64,000 nt of DNA from Mycolicibacterium grossiae (GCF_008329645.1 NZ_CP043474.1:4340001-4404000), one strand, 5' to 3'; shown: positions 26,844 to 36,146, counted from the first letter of the stretch. Notes: a model not told the origin generated them from the letters alone. Translations and numbers: made by a program.

Positions 26844-26909
26844 GTCATAGTGTGCACTCGAGGTAGTCCGTGGAGGAATGCGAGGTCGCCGCAGCAGGTT
26901 GTCGCACGG

Positions 26910-27932
26910 GTGAAGAACATCGGCTTCCTGTCGTTCGGGCACTGGTCGGACAGTCCGCATTCGCGCGTCCGCTCCGCGGCCGACGCCCTGCTGCAGTCAG
27001 TCGAACTCGCCATCGCCGCCGAGGAGATCGGTGCTGACGGCGCCTACTTCCGTGTGCACCACTTCGCCCGCCAGCTCGGTTCTCCGTTCCCGCTGCTGTC
27101 CGCGGCGGCTGCCCGCACCCACCGCATCGAACTCGGAACCGGCATCATCGACATGCGCTACGAGAACCCCCTGTACATGGCAGAAGACGCGGGAGCGGCG
27201 GACCTGATCTCGAGCGGCCGGCTGCAGCTCGGCATCAGCCGCGGCTCGCCCGAGCAGGTCATCGAGGGGTACCGCTACTTCGGTTACGAGCCCAGCGCAG
27301 ACGACGTCGATGGCGCGGCGATGGCACGCGAACACACGCGGGTGTTCCTCGACGTGTTGACGGGGGAGGGATTCGCACAACCCAACCCGCGGCCCATGTT
27401 TCCCAACCCGCCCGGCTTGTTGAGGATCGAGCCGCACTCGCCGGGGCTGCGCGAGCGGATCTGGTGGGGTGCGGGCAGCCGTGCCACCGCCGAGTGGACG
27501 GCGCGGCAGGGCATGAACCTCATGAGTTCGACGCTGCTGACCGAAGACACGGGCGTTCCGTTTCATCAATTGCAGGCCGAGCAGATTCAGCGCTTCCGCG
27601 ATGCCTGGACGGCGGCGGGCCATCAGCGTGACCCACGAGTCTCAGTGAGTCGCAGTATCTTTCCGATCGTCAGCGACCTGGACAAGCAGCTGTTTTGGCA
27701 CAACCGGGACAGCACTGACCAGGTCGGGTTCCTCGATGGCGGAACGGCTCGTTTCGGCAAGACTTATGCGGGCGAGCCCGACGAACTCGTTGCGCAGCTC
27801 GCAGAGGACGAGGCCGTGGCCGCTGCCGACACCCTGCTGCTGACGGTGCCGAATCAGCTCGGGGTCGACTACAACGCGCACGTCATCGAGAGCCTGCTCA
27901 CCCATGTCGCGCCGGAGTTGGGTTGGCGTTGA
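26910..27932 (+). CDS. LLM-class flavin-dependent oxidoreductase (alkanal monooxygenase-like)
   Basis: A 340-aa luciferase-like protein: K-N-I-G-F-L-S-F-G-H-W, E-E-I-G-A-D-G-A-Y-F-R-V-H-H-F-A-R, then I-I-D-M-R-Y-E-N-P and G-R-L-Q-L-G-I-S-R-G-S-P-E. This is the bacterial luciferase-type FMN-dependent branch rather than the F420 type. The start is GTG at 26910, immediately before the conserved core. The promoter region is the 66 bp shared with yaeQ. Confidence 0.85.
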   Translation: MKNIGFLSFGHWSDSPHSRVRSAADALLQSVELAIAAEEIGADGAYFRVHHFARQLGSPFPLLSAAAARTHRIELGTGIIDMRYENPLYMAEDAGAADLISSGRLQLGISRGSPEQVIEGYRYFGYEPSADDVDGAAMAREHTRVFLDVLTGEGFAQPNPRPMFPNPPGLLRIEPHSPGLRERIWWGAGSRATAEWTARQGMNLMSSTLLTEDTGVPFHQLQAEQIQRFRDAWTAAGHQRDPRVSVSRSIFPIVSDLDKQLFWHNRDSTDQVGFLDGGTARFGKTYAGEPDELVAQLAEDEAVAAADTLLLTVPNQLGVDYNAHVIESLLTHVAPELGWR

Positions 27933-27993
27933 CGAGTGCGACCGCCCACTGCAGCGCCGACCGGGCGGTGCCGACCCGATTTAAGGTGTCGAT

Positions 27994-28956
27994 GTGGCAC
28001 TGAGCATGGATCCCGACGTGGCCGCGGCGCTGGCCGCCCTGGTCGGCGAGCAGGAGCACGTCGAACCATCACCTCGCGACATCGCGACCCGGCGCAGCGA
28101 GTCCACCGCCTTGTTCGACGCGGTGGCCGCGTCCTGGCCGGTCGCCACGGGCGTCGAGGTGCACGACTACGCGTTGACCACCGCCGACGGTGCCGAGCTG
28201 CCGCTGTGGTGGTACCGCCCGGAGGGCACGGACACGTCCGGTCCAGGGCTGCTCTACCTGCACGGTGGCGGCATGATCCTGGCGTGGGGTCACGTCGGCC
28301 GCGTCTACGACGCGGTGCTGCGTGAGTACGTGGTGTCCTCGGGGGTGCCCGCGCTGGTCGTCGACTACCGAGTTGCCCCGGAGCATCCGGACCCGACGCC
28401 GGTGTCGGACTGTTACGCCGCCCTGCAATGGCTCGCGGAACACGCCGGCGAACTCGGAGTCGACCCGGCTCGGATCGGCGTAGCTGGAGACAGCGCCGGC
28501 GGGGGACTGGCGGCCGGTGTGTCGCTGATGGCCCGCGACCGCGGCGGTCCGGCGATAGCGCAGCAGCTGCTCGCCTATCCGATGCTCGACGACCGCACTG
28601 TGGAGCCGGATCCGCAGCTGCCGCCCGACGCGCTCATCTGGACGTACGACGACAACGCCACGGGGTGGGGTGCACTGCTCGGTGACGCCGCAGGCGGTCC
28701 GGACGTCTCGGCGTACGCCGCTCCCGCACGGGCCACGGATCTCACCGGCTTGCCGCCCACCTACATCGACACCGGCGATCTGGACATCTTCCGCAACGAG
28801 GACGTCGAGTTCGCCCGGCGGCTGGCGCTCGCCGGCGTGCCCACGGAACTGCACGTGCACCCGGGCTGCCCGCACGGGTTCGAGACCTTCGCCCCGGGAA
28901 CGTCGGCGTCCCGACAAGCGATCGACAACCGGGTGCGCTGGTTGCGCCGGCTCTGA
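27994..28956 (+). CDS. alpha/beta hydrolase, hormone-sensitive lipase (HSL) family
   Basis: A 320-aa esterase. The oxyanion motif is Y-L-H-G-G-G-M, the nucleophile elbow G-D-S-A-G-G, the Asp region T-G-D-L-D-I-F, and the catalytic His is in G-C-P-H-G-F-E. All triad elements are present. Mycobacteria have many Lip-type HSL esterases acting on short-chain esters. The start is GTG at 27994, as the frame has no ATG near the N-terminus except M-D-P-D five codons later. Confidence 0.87.
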   Translation: MALSMDPDVAAALAALVGEQEHVEPSPRDIATRRSESTALFDAVAASWPVATGVEVHDYALTTADGAELPLWWYRPEGTDTSGPGLLYLHGGGMILAWGHVGRVYDAVLREYVVSSGVPALVVDYRVAPEHPDPTPVSDCYAALQWLAEHAGELGVDPARIGVAGDSAGGGLAAGVSLMARDRGGPAIAQQLLAYPMLDDRTVEPDPQLPPDALIWTYDDNATGWGALLGDAAGGPDVSAYAAPARATDLTGLPPTYIDTGDLDIFRNEDVEFARRLALAGVPTELHVHPGCPHGFETFAPGTSASRQAIDNRVRWLRRL

Positions 28957-29276
28957 GCCGCGGACGCGGACGCGACGCTGGCCGCCGTGCTGGCCCTCTC
29001 TCGAGCGTCAGTCGTTCGCCAGCTGCCGCGCCGAAGGGCAATTGACGGATCGCCTCACCGGTATCCCGTGTCCACGTCGCAGTAGGACGATGTCACGCCG
29101 GAAAGACGTACTGGTGCGGGGGTTTCGAGTCCCTTCGTAGGGCAGCGTGACCGTTGGGACAAGTGCTCCGAGCGAGACCTTCGTTCCGGATCGCCCCCAG
29201 CCGAGGTCGATCGTCTCGCGTGCTCGACACCACGGCGGGTGAGGGCCGGACGGCCATCCGCCACCAGCCGATTGCG
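28957..29276. other. intergenic region, no gene recognised
   Basis: About 320 bases between the HSL esterase and the small membrane protein. Only short overlapping frames of uneven composition are present. No tRNA, terminator stem or repeat was recognised. Confidence 0.4.
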
Positions 29277-29435
29277 TCAGTCGTCCGTCCGCTCGTCCTC
29301 CTCGTTGCGGCGGCGCGCAGCGTCGATGATCTCCGGGGGAGCCGGCTTACTCAACCAGGCGCGTACCCGTAACAGTCCACCGGCGACGGTGCCGATGGCG
29401 AGGACGACGACGAGGATCCAGAGCGCGGTGGACAT
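29277..29435 (-). CDS. small single-pass membrane protein (52 aa)
   Basis: The ATG at 29435 gives M-S-T-A-L-W-I-L-V-V-V-L-A-I-G-T-V-A-G-G, a transmembrane helix at residues ~4-24. A basic, then very acidic/Arg-rich cytosolic tail follows (A-A-R-R-R-N-E-E-D-E-R-T-D-D). This is a typical small mycobacterial membrane protein. An alternative ATG eight codons upstream would add M-R-R-E-D-N-G-R. It is divergent from the secreted protein at 29550. Confidence 0.55.
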   Translation of the reverse strand: MSTALWILVVVLAIGTVAGGLLRVRAWLSKPAPPEIIDAARRRNEEDERTDD

Positions 29436-29549
29436 ACGACCATTGTCCTCACGCCGCAAAGGATCCTGCCGTCTTCGGAAGCACTGGCCGGCCGGTTGAT
29501 CAGGCGTAGCATCGGCCCAGGTCGGGGAATCATCGACAAGGGGAGTGCA

Positions 29550-29801
29550 ATGACGTTCGACTCGACCCGCTCGCTCGCCGCCGTAGCCGCGACGTTGCTC
29601 GCGCTGAGTTGCAGCAGCGCGGTGGCCGCCGCCGACCCGCCGGCACCGGGAACCGCGTGTGGTGACGGCAAGGTGATCACGTCGATCGGTAGCTGCGAGC
29701 CGCTCAACTCGTCCTGCACGGGTTACGACAGCATGGTGATCGGCCGCGTGGCCGCCGACGGGCGGTGCGTGATTCCCGGACTCGACGGCACCACCTGGTA
29801 G
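29550..29801 (+). CDS. small secreted cysteine-containing protein (83 aa)
   Basis: The ATG at 29550 is preceded by a GGGGAG ribosome-binding site. The product has a signal peptide (hydrophobic A-A-V-A-A-T-L-L-A-L, cleavage near A-V-A-A-A-D). The ~55-residue mature domain contains C-G-D-G-K, then C-E-P-L-N-S-S-C and C-V-I-P-G, four cysteines and so probably two disulphides. Function unknown. Confidence 0.6.
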   Translation: MTFDSTRSLAAVAATLLALSCSSAVAAADPPAPGTACGDGKVITSIGSCEPLNSSCTGYDSMVIGRVAADGRCVIPGLDGTTW

Positions 29802-29812
29802 TCGGTGACGGT

Positions 29813-30115
29813 GTGCAACGCGATGAATTGCTCACGCGCTATCGAGAGTTGGTCCGCCACAAGTTGCCGCAACGAGGGCGGGACGGCCGCTGGGTGGTGA
29901 CCAAGGACCATTGTTTCGGCCGCATCCTGCTCGACCACGCCGTCGGCGGCTGCTGGTACGACGTCCTCGACCGGCGCCGCTCGCCGGCCTTCGCTCAACT
30001 CGACGATGCGCAACTCGCCGCTGCCGTAGGGCTCGGCGAACGCGTCGTGCGCGAAGGCGACGTGCTCTTGCGACGGTTGAATGCGCAGAGCCTGACATGG
30101 CGCGGCAAGCTGTGA
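29813..30115 (+). CDS. conserved hypothetical protein (~100 aa)
   Basis: The frame ends at 30115 and the likely start is GTG 29813 (V-Q-R-D-E-L-L-T-R-Y); a GTG at 29765 would overlap the preceding gene. The sequence is protein-like (H-C-F-G-R-I-L-L-D-H-A-V-G-G-C-W-Y-D-V-L) and well charged, with no signal peptide. It follows the secreted protein by 11 bases and may be co-transcribed. No family is recognised. The start is uncertain. Confidence 0.55.
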   Translation: MQRDELLTRYRELVRHKLPQRGRDGRWVVTKDHCFGRILLDHAVGGCWYDVLDRRRSPAFAQLDDAQLAAAVGLGERVVREGDVLLRRLNAQSLTWRGKL

Positions 30116-30244
30116 CCGCGACCGGTGGTCGCCATCGACGGAACCACGCCCCAGGTCAGGGGATCGGTCGGCGCCTGGCGTCGGTCGCGTAGATTCCTCG
30201 GGAACGATTTCGAGCACCCGACCGAGCATGCACCGAAGGCGATC

Positions 30245-30493
30245 ATGTCCGACGAACAAAACACCGACGTCCCACCGAACCACCTCTCCATCGATCCGCG
30301 CAGCGCGTTCTACGACGAGGAGGTGCTGAGCCGCGGCGTGGGCATCCGCGTCAACGGCACCGAGAAGACCAACGTCCACGAATACGACGTGGCCGAGGGA
30401 TGGGTGCGCGTCGAGGTCCCCACTGCGAAGGATCGCCGCGGCAACCCGATGGTGGTCAAGATCAAGGGCACGGTCGAACCGTTCTTCCGCTGA
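30245..30493 (+). CDS. DUF3297-family protein (82 aa)
   Basis: A small cytosolic protein with the family signature N-H-L-S-I-D-P-R-S and G-V-G-I-R-V-N-G-T-E-K-T-N-V, ending in K-G-T-V-E-P-F-F-R. The ATG at 30245 begins M-S-D-E-Q-N-T-D, with a preceding GCGATC rather than a strong ribosome-binding site. Function of DUF3297 is not established. Confidence 0.82.
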   Translation: MSDEQNTDVPPNHLSIDPRSAFYDEEVLSRGVGIRVNGTEKTNVHEYDVAEGWVRVEVPTAKDRRGNPMVVKIKGTVEPFFR

Positions 30494-31234
30494 GCTGCCG
30501 GTTGGCCTATCGGGGTCGGACGGGGTGGTCCTCGGGCAGCTGCCGCTGCCGGTCAGCCAGCAGACTGACGAAGCCCTCGAGCAACGCTGAGTCAGGCTAG
30601 ATCCGCGCTGCCGCTTCCCGGCGGGACGTCGTCTGCGGAGATGTTCATCGAGAAGCGTGCCAACTACGAAACCCGGCGCGAATCGCACCGCTAGGCTGCG
30701 CGACTTCACGCCGCTGCCCGGACCCTCACACGACGAGCCGCCGTGGTCTGGCCGCGCCGTCCCATCACCACTGAGCTACTGGCAACGACGCGAAACACGT
30801 TCATGCGCAGCGGTTCGAAGACGCCTGGCGCGAAGGCGAATCATGGCAGTTCACCGACGTCCTGGCCGTGGACTCGCTCGATCTCGCATCCTGGATCTCG
30901 GCCCTTGAAAGGACGAGACGCCCAGGTTGGCGACACCACTCGGCCGGACGGAAGTTCGCCCCGGCGTCGACCCGACGACTACGAACTTCGCGGGGTCCCG
31001 TCCATCGCCGCGAGGCGAAGACTGGTGTCGTGTCCTATCAAGTGCACCGCCGTGAACACCCACGCCCGGTGAAAGCCGCTCATGCAGTGATGATCTCGGC
31101 GATCAGCGTCCCCGGAAGGCATGTGGTGAAGGGCCGGTCGCAAATGTTATTGGCGGGCTGGCGTGCACTCGCTTGTCCACCTGCGCCGGCGGGCATGTGG
31201 CGGGATTCGGCCATGAGTGCGGGAGTTGTTCGCG
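30494..31234 (+). pseudogene. gene-poor stretch with probable decayed coding remnants
   Basis: About 740 bases without a convincing intact gene. Between roughly 30780 and 30920 one frame reads A-Q-R-F-E-D-A-W-R-E-G-E and then Q-F-T-D-V-L-A-V-D-S-L-D-L. It looks like real protein but is preceded at once by a stop codon, while protein-like stretches continue in other frames on both sides. This is consistent with a frameshifted, degenerate gene. The parent family is not recognised. A tRNA-like D-arm sequence on the minus strand near 30764-30780 is not part of a complete tRNA. Confidence 0.3.
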
Positions 31235-32260
31235 ATGCGTGATCAACCAACCGTTCTGGTCACTGGCGCCGCCGGCTACGTCGGCAGCCATGTGGTGAAC
31301 CAGTTACTCGGAAGAGGCTATGCCGTGCGGGCCGCTGTTCGCAGCGAGCGACGGCTGCAAGCGGTCATGGACACTGTTGCATCTGCTGGCCTCGATCCGC
31401 ATGACGTCGACTTCGCGGTTGTCGACCTCGCTGCAGACGACGGCTGGCCGGCAGCCGTTGCGGGAACACGCTACGTCATGCATATCGCGTCACCGTTTCC
31501 GGCGGAAAGCCCGGACGACGACGATGACATCATCATCCCGGCTCATCAGGGAACGTTGCGCGTTCTGCGGCATGCTCGAGACGGGGGCTGCGAGAAAGTG
31601 GTCTTCACGTCGTCATTCGCGGCAGTCGGATACTCCTCCAAGGGCAGCGAGCAATGGTCTGAGGACGACTGGACCGACCCCGATGATGACAACACCGCCT
31701 ATGTCCGTTCGAAAGCGATCGCCGAACGGGCAGCTTGGGACTTCGTCGTCCGTGAGGGCGGGAGCCTGCAGCTCACCACTCTCGTACCAGTGGGGATATT
31801 CGGCCCTACCCTCGGCCCGCACTTGTCTACCTCGGTGAGGTTCATCCAGTCCATGCTCACCGGTCAACTGGAGCACCTCGTGCCTCAGTACTTCGGCGTC
31901 GTCGATGTGCGCGACGTCGCGACCGCGCACCTCCAGGCGATGACCAACGACAATGCCTCCGGTGAGCGTTTCCTGCTAGCGGCGGATGGTCCACCGCAGA
32001 GCTTCCACGGAATCGCCGCGATCCTGCGTGAACGGTTGGGTGCAGCGGGCGCGCAGGTCCCCACCGAGGAACTCAGCGAAGGGGAAGTACGTCAGCTCGC
32101 CGACACTGTTCCTGCGCTCCGCGAAGCGCTCACTCACTTGGGTAAGCGGCCACAGATCAGCAACGCCAAAGCCAAGTCCATCCTCGGATGGACCCCTCGT
32201 CCGGTGACCGAAACCATCTATGACACGGCGCGATCGCTCATCGATCGAGGTCTCGTGTGA
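31235..32260 (+). CDS. NAD(P)-dependent epimerase/dihydroflavonol 4-reductase-like extended SDR
   Basis: A 341-aa extended SDR. The cofactor motif V-T-G-A-A-G-Y-V-G-S-H-V is at residue ~9, and the catalytic Y-V-R-S-K (~157) with an upstream Ser (F-T-S-S-F) is intact. Family members reduce aldehydes, ketones or flavonoid-like substrates (methylglyoxal reductase/DFR group). The ATG at 31235, nine bases after a GGGAG, is preferred to a GTG at 31217. About 200 bases of featureless sequence separate it from the convergent glmS. Confidence 0.85.
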   Translation: MRDQPTVLVTGAAGYVGSHVVNQLLGRGYAVRAAVRSERRLQAVMDTVASAGLDPHDVDFAVVDLAADDGWPAAVAGTRYVMHIASPFPAESPDDDDDIIIPAHQGTLRVLRHARDGGCEKVVFTSSFAAVGYSSKGSEQWSEDDWTDPDDDNTAYVRSKAIAERAAWDFVVREGGSLQLTTLVPVGIFGPTLGPHLSTSVRFIQSMLTGQLEHLVPQYFGVVDVRDVATAHLQAMTNDNASGERFLLAADGPPQSFHGIAAILRERLGAAGAQVPTEELSEGEVRQLADTVPALREALTHLGKRPQISNAKAKSILGWTPRPVTETIYDTARSLIDRGLV

Positions 32261-32459
32261 TCTATGACCAGCGGCCCGCTTGCGGATCGTGATCCTCGTT
32301 CTTCGTCAGGGCGTCACGTGTAGTGAGAAGGCCGACTGCGGTACTCGTGAATGACTTCGCGCTGTGACCAGTCCGCAGAGCGGGTCGGTGTTACTTCGCC
32401 GTGGTTAGTTCGTTCCAGGATGCACGTGGGATGTCGCTGGCCCGACCGGCCCATCGGCG

Positions 32460-34328
32460 CTATTCGACGGTGACGGATTTGGCGAGGTTGCGGGGTTTGT
32501 CGACGTCGTAGCCGCGGGCTTGGGCGACGCCGGCGGCGAACACCTGCAGCGGGATCGTCGACAGCAGCGGCTGGAACAGCGTGGAGACCGCGGGGATCTC
32601 GATGAGGTGATCGGCGTAGGGCGCGACGGTGTCGTCGCCCTCCTCGGCGATGACGATCGTGACCGCGCCGCGGGCCTGGATCTCGCGGATGTTGCTCAGC
32701 AGCTTGGAGTGCAGCGTCGCGGCGTTCTTGGGCGAGGGCATGACCACGATCACCGGCAGGTCGTCCTCGATGAGCGCGATCGGGCCGTGCTTGAGTTCAC
32801 CGGCCGCGAAGCCCTCGGCGTGCATGTACGCCAACTCCTTGAGCTTGAGCGCACCCTCCAGTGCCACCGGGTAGCCGACGTGACGGCCCAGGAACAGCAC
32901 CGTCGACGACGAGGCGAAGCGGTGCGCCAGGTCGGTCACCGGGCCCATGCACCCCAGCACCTGCTCGACGCGGCCCGACATCGACTCCAGCTCGTGGTAC
33001 TCGCGGGCCACCTCGTCGGGGTACTTGGTGCCCCGTGCCTGCGCCAACGCCAAGCCCACCAGGTAGTTCGCCGCGACCTGCGCGAGGAACGTCTTGGTCG
33101 ACGCCACGCCGATCTCCGGCCCGGCGCGGGTGTAGAGCACCGCGTCGGCCTCGCGCGGGATCTGGCTGCCGTTGGTGTTGCAGATCGCCAACACCTTGGC
33201 CTTCTGCTCCTTGGCGTGCCGCACGGCCTCCAAGGTGTCGGCGGTCTCGCCGGACTGGCTGATGGCGATCACCAGCGTGCTGCGGTCCAGCACCGGGTCG
33301 CGGTAGCGGAACTCGCTGGCCAGCTCGACCTCCACCGGCAGCCGCGTCCAGTGCTCGATGGCGTACTTGGCCAACAGCCCCGAGTGATACGCCGTGCCGC
33401 ACGCGACGATGAACACCTTGTCGATCTCGCGCAGCTCCTGATCGGAGAGGCGCTGCTCGTCGAGCACGATGCGCCCGTCGGCGAAGTGACCCAGCAGGGT
33501 GTCGGCCACCGCCGTCGGCTGCTCGGCGATCTCCTTGAGCATGAAGTACTCGAAGCCGCCCTTCTCGGCGGCCGAGAGGTCCCAGTCGATGTGGAACGGG
33601 CGGGCACGATCGGAGGCGTCGTTGCCGGCGAAGTCGGTGATCCGATAGCCCTCGGCGGTGATCACCACGGCCTGATCCTGACCGAGTTCCACCGCCTCGC
33701 GGGTGTGCTCGATGAACGCCGCGACGTCCGAGCCGATGAACATCTCACCGTCACCGACACCGACCACCAGCGGCGTGGAGCGCCGCGCGGCGACGATCGT
33801 GCCGGGATCCTCGGCGTTGGCGAACACCAGCGTGAAGTGGCCCTCCAGCCGCGGCAGCACCGCCATCACCGAGCCGACGAAATCACCCGCGCACGGGCCG
33901 TGGTGGTACTGCCAGGACACCAAGTGCACCGCCACCTCGGTGTCGGTGTCACTGGCGAACTCGACGCCGGTGGCCTCCAGCTCGGCGCGCAGCGCCGCGA
34001 AGTTCTCGATGATGCCGTTGTGAACCACCGCGATCTTGCCCGCGCCGTCGCGGTGCGGATGCGCGTTGCGATCCGTAGGCCTGCCGTGCGAAGCCCACCG
34101 AGTATGGCCGACGCCGGTCCTGCCGACGAAAGCGTTGCTGTCAAGGTCCTCCAGCGCCGCTTCGAGATTGACCAACCTGCCGGCACGTTTCCGGACGGTC
34201 AGCCCGCCATGACCGTCCAGCAGGGCGACGCCCGACGAGTCATACCCGCGGTACTCCATCCGCCGCAGCGCGCCCATCAGAATGCTGCAGGCGGGCCGAC
34301 GCCCCACATAACCGACGATTGCACACAT
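32460..34328 (-). CDS. glmS: glutamine--fructose-6-phosphate aminotransferase (isomerizing)
   Basis: A 622-aa enzyme making glucosamine-6-phosphate for peptidoglycan and other amino sugars. It has an N-terminal Ntn glutaminase domain with catalytic Cys2 and the R-W-A-S-H-G and H-N-G-I-I-E-N motifs. Two SIS domains follow (I-S-Q-S-G-E-T-A-D-T and L-G-R-H-V-G-Y-P-V-A), and the C-terminus is K-P-R-N-L-A-K-S-V-T-V-E. From memory it is very close to the M. tuberculosis protein over the SIS half and less so in the first ~100 residues. Residue 3 is Ala where Gly is usual. It lies in a redox block, away from the usual glmS/ribosomal neighbourhood, so it may be a second copy. Confidence 0.93.
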   Translation of the reverse strand: MCAIVGYVGRRPACSILMGALRRMEYRGYDSSGVALLDGHGGLTVRKRAGRLVNLEAALEDLDSNAFVGRTGVGHTRWASHGRPTDRNAHPHRDGAGKIAVVHNGIIENFAALRAELEATGVEFASDTDTEVAVHLVSWQYHHGPCAGDFVGSVMAVLPRLEGHFTLVFANAEDPGTIVAARRSTPLVVGVGDGEMFIGSDVAAFIEHTREAVELGQDQAVVITAEGYRITDFAGNDASDRARPFHIDWDLSAAEKGGFEYFMLKEIAEQPTAVADTLLGHFADGRIVLDEQRLSDQELREIDKVFIVACGTAYHSGLLAKYAIEHWTRLPVEVELASEFRYRDPVLDRSTLVIAISQSGETADTLEAVRHAKEQKAKVLAICNTNGSQIPREADAVLYTRAGPEIGVASTKTFLAQVAANYLVGLALAQARGTKYPDEVAREYHELESMSGRVEQVLGCMGPVTDLAHRFASSSTVLFLGRHVGYPVALEGALKLKELAYMHAEGFAAGELKHGPIALIEDDLPVIVVMPSPKNAATLHSKLLSNIREIQARGAVTIVIAEEGDDTVAPYADHLIEIPAVSTLFQPLLSTIPLQVFAAGVAQARGYDVDKPRNLAKSVTVE

Positions 34329-34387
34329 GTCCGCGAATCCTTTCGTGGTGACGAGTCATGCGCCGGCCGGCTGGCGGCGCGAGCGGA

Positions 34388-35146
34388 TCAGCGGCGCGCC
34401 AGCCAGTCGATCAGCCGCGTGGTGCCCAGTTCGGCCGCATCGTTGGTGACGAGCGTCGTGTAGTCGATGTTCAGCCCGCTGTACGTCGCCGACGGGTCGT
34501 CGAGGACGCTGAGCGGTCGGCTCTGGTGGCGCAGGACGGCGCGCGCCATGTCGGAGAAGGACATCTTTTGCGGCCCTCCGACGTCGTGAATCGTGTTGAG
34601 CGGCTCGCTGACGGCGACTCGGGCCAGGATTGCGGCGACCTCGGCGGAGTCGATCGGCTGGATCAGCGCGGTCGGGGCGCGCACCTCGTCACCGGCGATG
34701 AGGGATTCGGTGATGGGTTCAGCCAACTCGTGAAATTGCGTGGCTCGCAGGACCGTCCAGGGAACGCCCGAGGTAGTCGCTGCCCTTTCCTGCGCGACCT
34801 TGCCGCGGATGTATCCGGCTTTGGGGGCCATCTCGTCTGCACCGACGATGGACAGCACGACGTAATGTCGGGCGCCGGCCCTGGCGGCGGCAGCAGACAG
34901 ATTGCCCGCGGTCTGCTTGAAGAAGGCTTCGGCGGAGTCCTCGGGGGTGGCGGAATTGATTACGTCGATGACGACCTCGGCGTCGGCGAGAGCATCATCG
35001 AGACCCTGCCCGGTGAGCAGGTCGACGCCGGAGTCACGGGAGGCTGCCGTGACGTGGTGACCAGCGCCGCGGAGTAGGGGGAGGAGTTGACGGCCGATCA
35101 GGCCTGTAGCGCCGATGACGGTGATGCTCTTCGAGGGTTCGGCCAT
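34388..35146 (-). CDS. NmrA/SDR5-like NAD(P)-binding protein, copy 1
   Basis: A 252-aa atypical SDR. It has I-G-A-T-G-L-I-G-R near residue 11, D-V-I-N-S-A-T, Y-V-V-L-S-I-V-G-A-D and W-T-V-L-R-A-T-Q-F-H-E. Its end, T-T-R-L-I-D-W-L-A-R-R, matches the paralogue at 40374-41117 almost exactly, and the whole protein aligns with it. There is no YxxxK active site, as expected for NmrA-like redox sensors or reductases. It lies 206 bp downstream of the SDR at 35353 on the same strand and 59 bp upstream of glmS. Confidence 0.82.
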   Translation of the reverse strand: MAEPSKSITVIGATGLIGRQLLPLLRGAGHHVTAASRDSGVDLLTGQGLDDALADAEVVIDVINSATPEDSAEAFFKQTAGNLSAAAARAGARHYVVLSIVGADEMAPKAGYIRGKVAQERAATTSGVPWTVLRATQFHELAEPITESLIAGDEVRAPTALIQPIDSAEVAAILARVAVSEPLNTIHDVGGPQKMSFSDMARAVLRHQSRPLSVLDDPSATYSGLNIDYTTLVTNDAAELGTTRLIDWLARR

Positions 35147-35352
35147 CGCCGTACTGCCTTTCTGTCGAGGTGATCCCCTTGATGGGATCCGAGGAAGGTG
35201 TTCGAGTTACGGATCAGTGCGTGGAAGTCCGGTGTCGGCGCTTTCGACCATCGTGATTCGACGGTTGAGCTTCACGAAGTCGTGCAGGACGGCGTTCGGG
35301 CGGACGATGGCGGTCGGCACTCCGGTGGCGTTCACAGGCCGTCCGTGCGCTT

Positions 35353-35967
35353 TCACGCGTCACGCGCTCGCCAGACGGCGACCCCACCGTCAACACTCAG
35401 GGTTGCGCCGGTGATGCAGCGTGCGCGGGGCGAAGCGAGAAACGCGATTGCTTCGGCGATTTCACTTGGCTCCGCCCTTCGCCTGAGTGCATTGTCGGCT
35501 CCCGGGGGGCCGTGAGCGACGCTGTTGACCCGGATGCCGTGACGGCCGAATTCGGCCGCCCAGGTGCGGGTCAAAGAACGGACTGGACCGCTGAATTCAG
35601 GCGCGCTCGGGAGAAGGTTGATCATCGCCCCGCCGCCACGGCGGATCATCGGCGGGGCCACCGCGGCCACCAGAAAGTACAAGCCCTGCAAGAGGTGCAG
35701 GTCGGCGATGACAGCGGCGGCGACCAGAATGTCGATGGGGGTCTGCCGTGCAAGGAAATCGACGTCCCCCAGATCGCGAAGGCTAGCGGCAAGGAACCGC
35801 GTGCCACTTCCGAGCCGAGTTGCGGCCAGCCTGCCCCGATCGGCGTCCGCATCACTGACGATGACATGGGCGCCGGCGTGTGACAGCAGCCGTGCGGTCG
35901 CCAATCCGATGTCCGACGTCCCGCCCGTCACCAGGGCAGTGCTACCCCTCAGTTCCGCAACGCTCAC
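35353..35967 (-). CDS. internally deleted SDR paralogue, probably inactive
   Basis: A 204-aa relative of the 242-aa SDR at 39649. The Rossmann start (T-A-L-V-T-G-G-T-S-D-I-G-L) and C-terminus (S-E-I-A-E-A-I-A-F-L-A-S-P-R, V-D-G-G) are kept. The N-N-A-A-R segment and the following helix are missing (reads V-A-A-A-V-I-A-D-L-H), and the catalytic Y-S-A-S-K block is replaced by P-E-F-S-G-P-V-R-S. Without the Tyr/Lys pair it should not be a working dehydrogenase. The start is GTG at 35967 with a good GGAGG five bases upstream, so it may still be translated. Confidence 0.7.
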   Translation of the reverse strand: MSVAELRGSTALVTGGTSDIGLATARLLSHAGAHVIVSDADADRGRLAATRLGSGTRFLAASLRDLGDVDFLARQTPIDILVAAAVIADLHLLQGLYFLVAAVAPPMIRRGGGAMINLLPSAPEFSGPVRSLTRTWAAEFGRHGIRVNSVAHGPPGADNALRRRAEPSEIAEAIAFLASPRARCITGATLSVDGGVAVWRARDA

Positions 35968-36146
35968 GTAGCCTCCAATATCGCGTCACGTCAACACTGT
36001 CAGGGGCTCGGGGTCCAAGGCCCACGGAAACCCCGTAGTCCGATGGGACAGGCACGCTAGCCGCCGGATCCGGTCGCACATGGCGTGCATGACCACGGGT
36101 GTCCACGTCCCGGCGTCACCCGTAGTTCCACCTTCAGTGCGCAAGC

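Noticed and set aside
30764-30780. tRNA-like sequence (minus strand TAGCTCAGT) suggesting a tRNA gene
   Set aside because: No matching acceptor stem, anticodon arm or T-loop at the right distance; only a D-arm-like fragment.
32520-34463. A ~650-codon open frame on the plus strand opposite glmS
   Set aside because: Antisense shadow of the GlmS gene, with a His/Arg/Gly-rich composition typical of such shadows.
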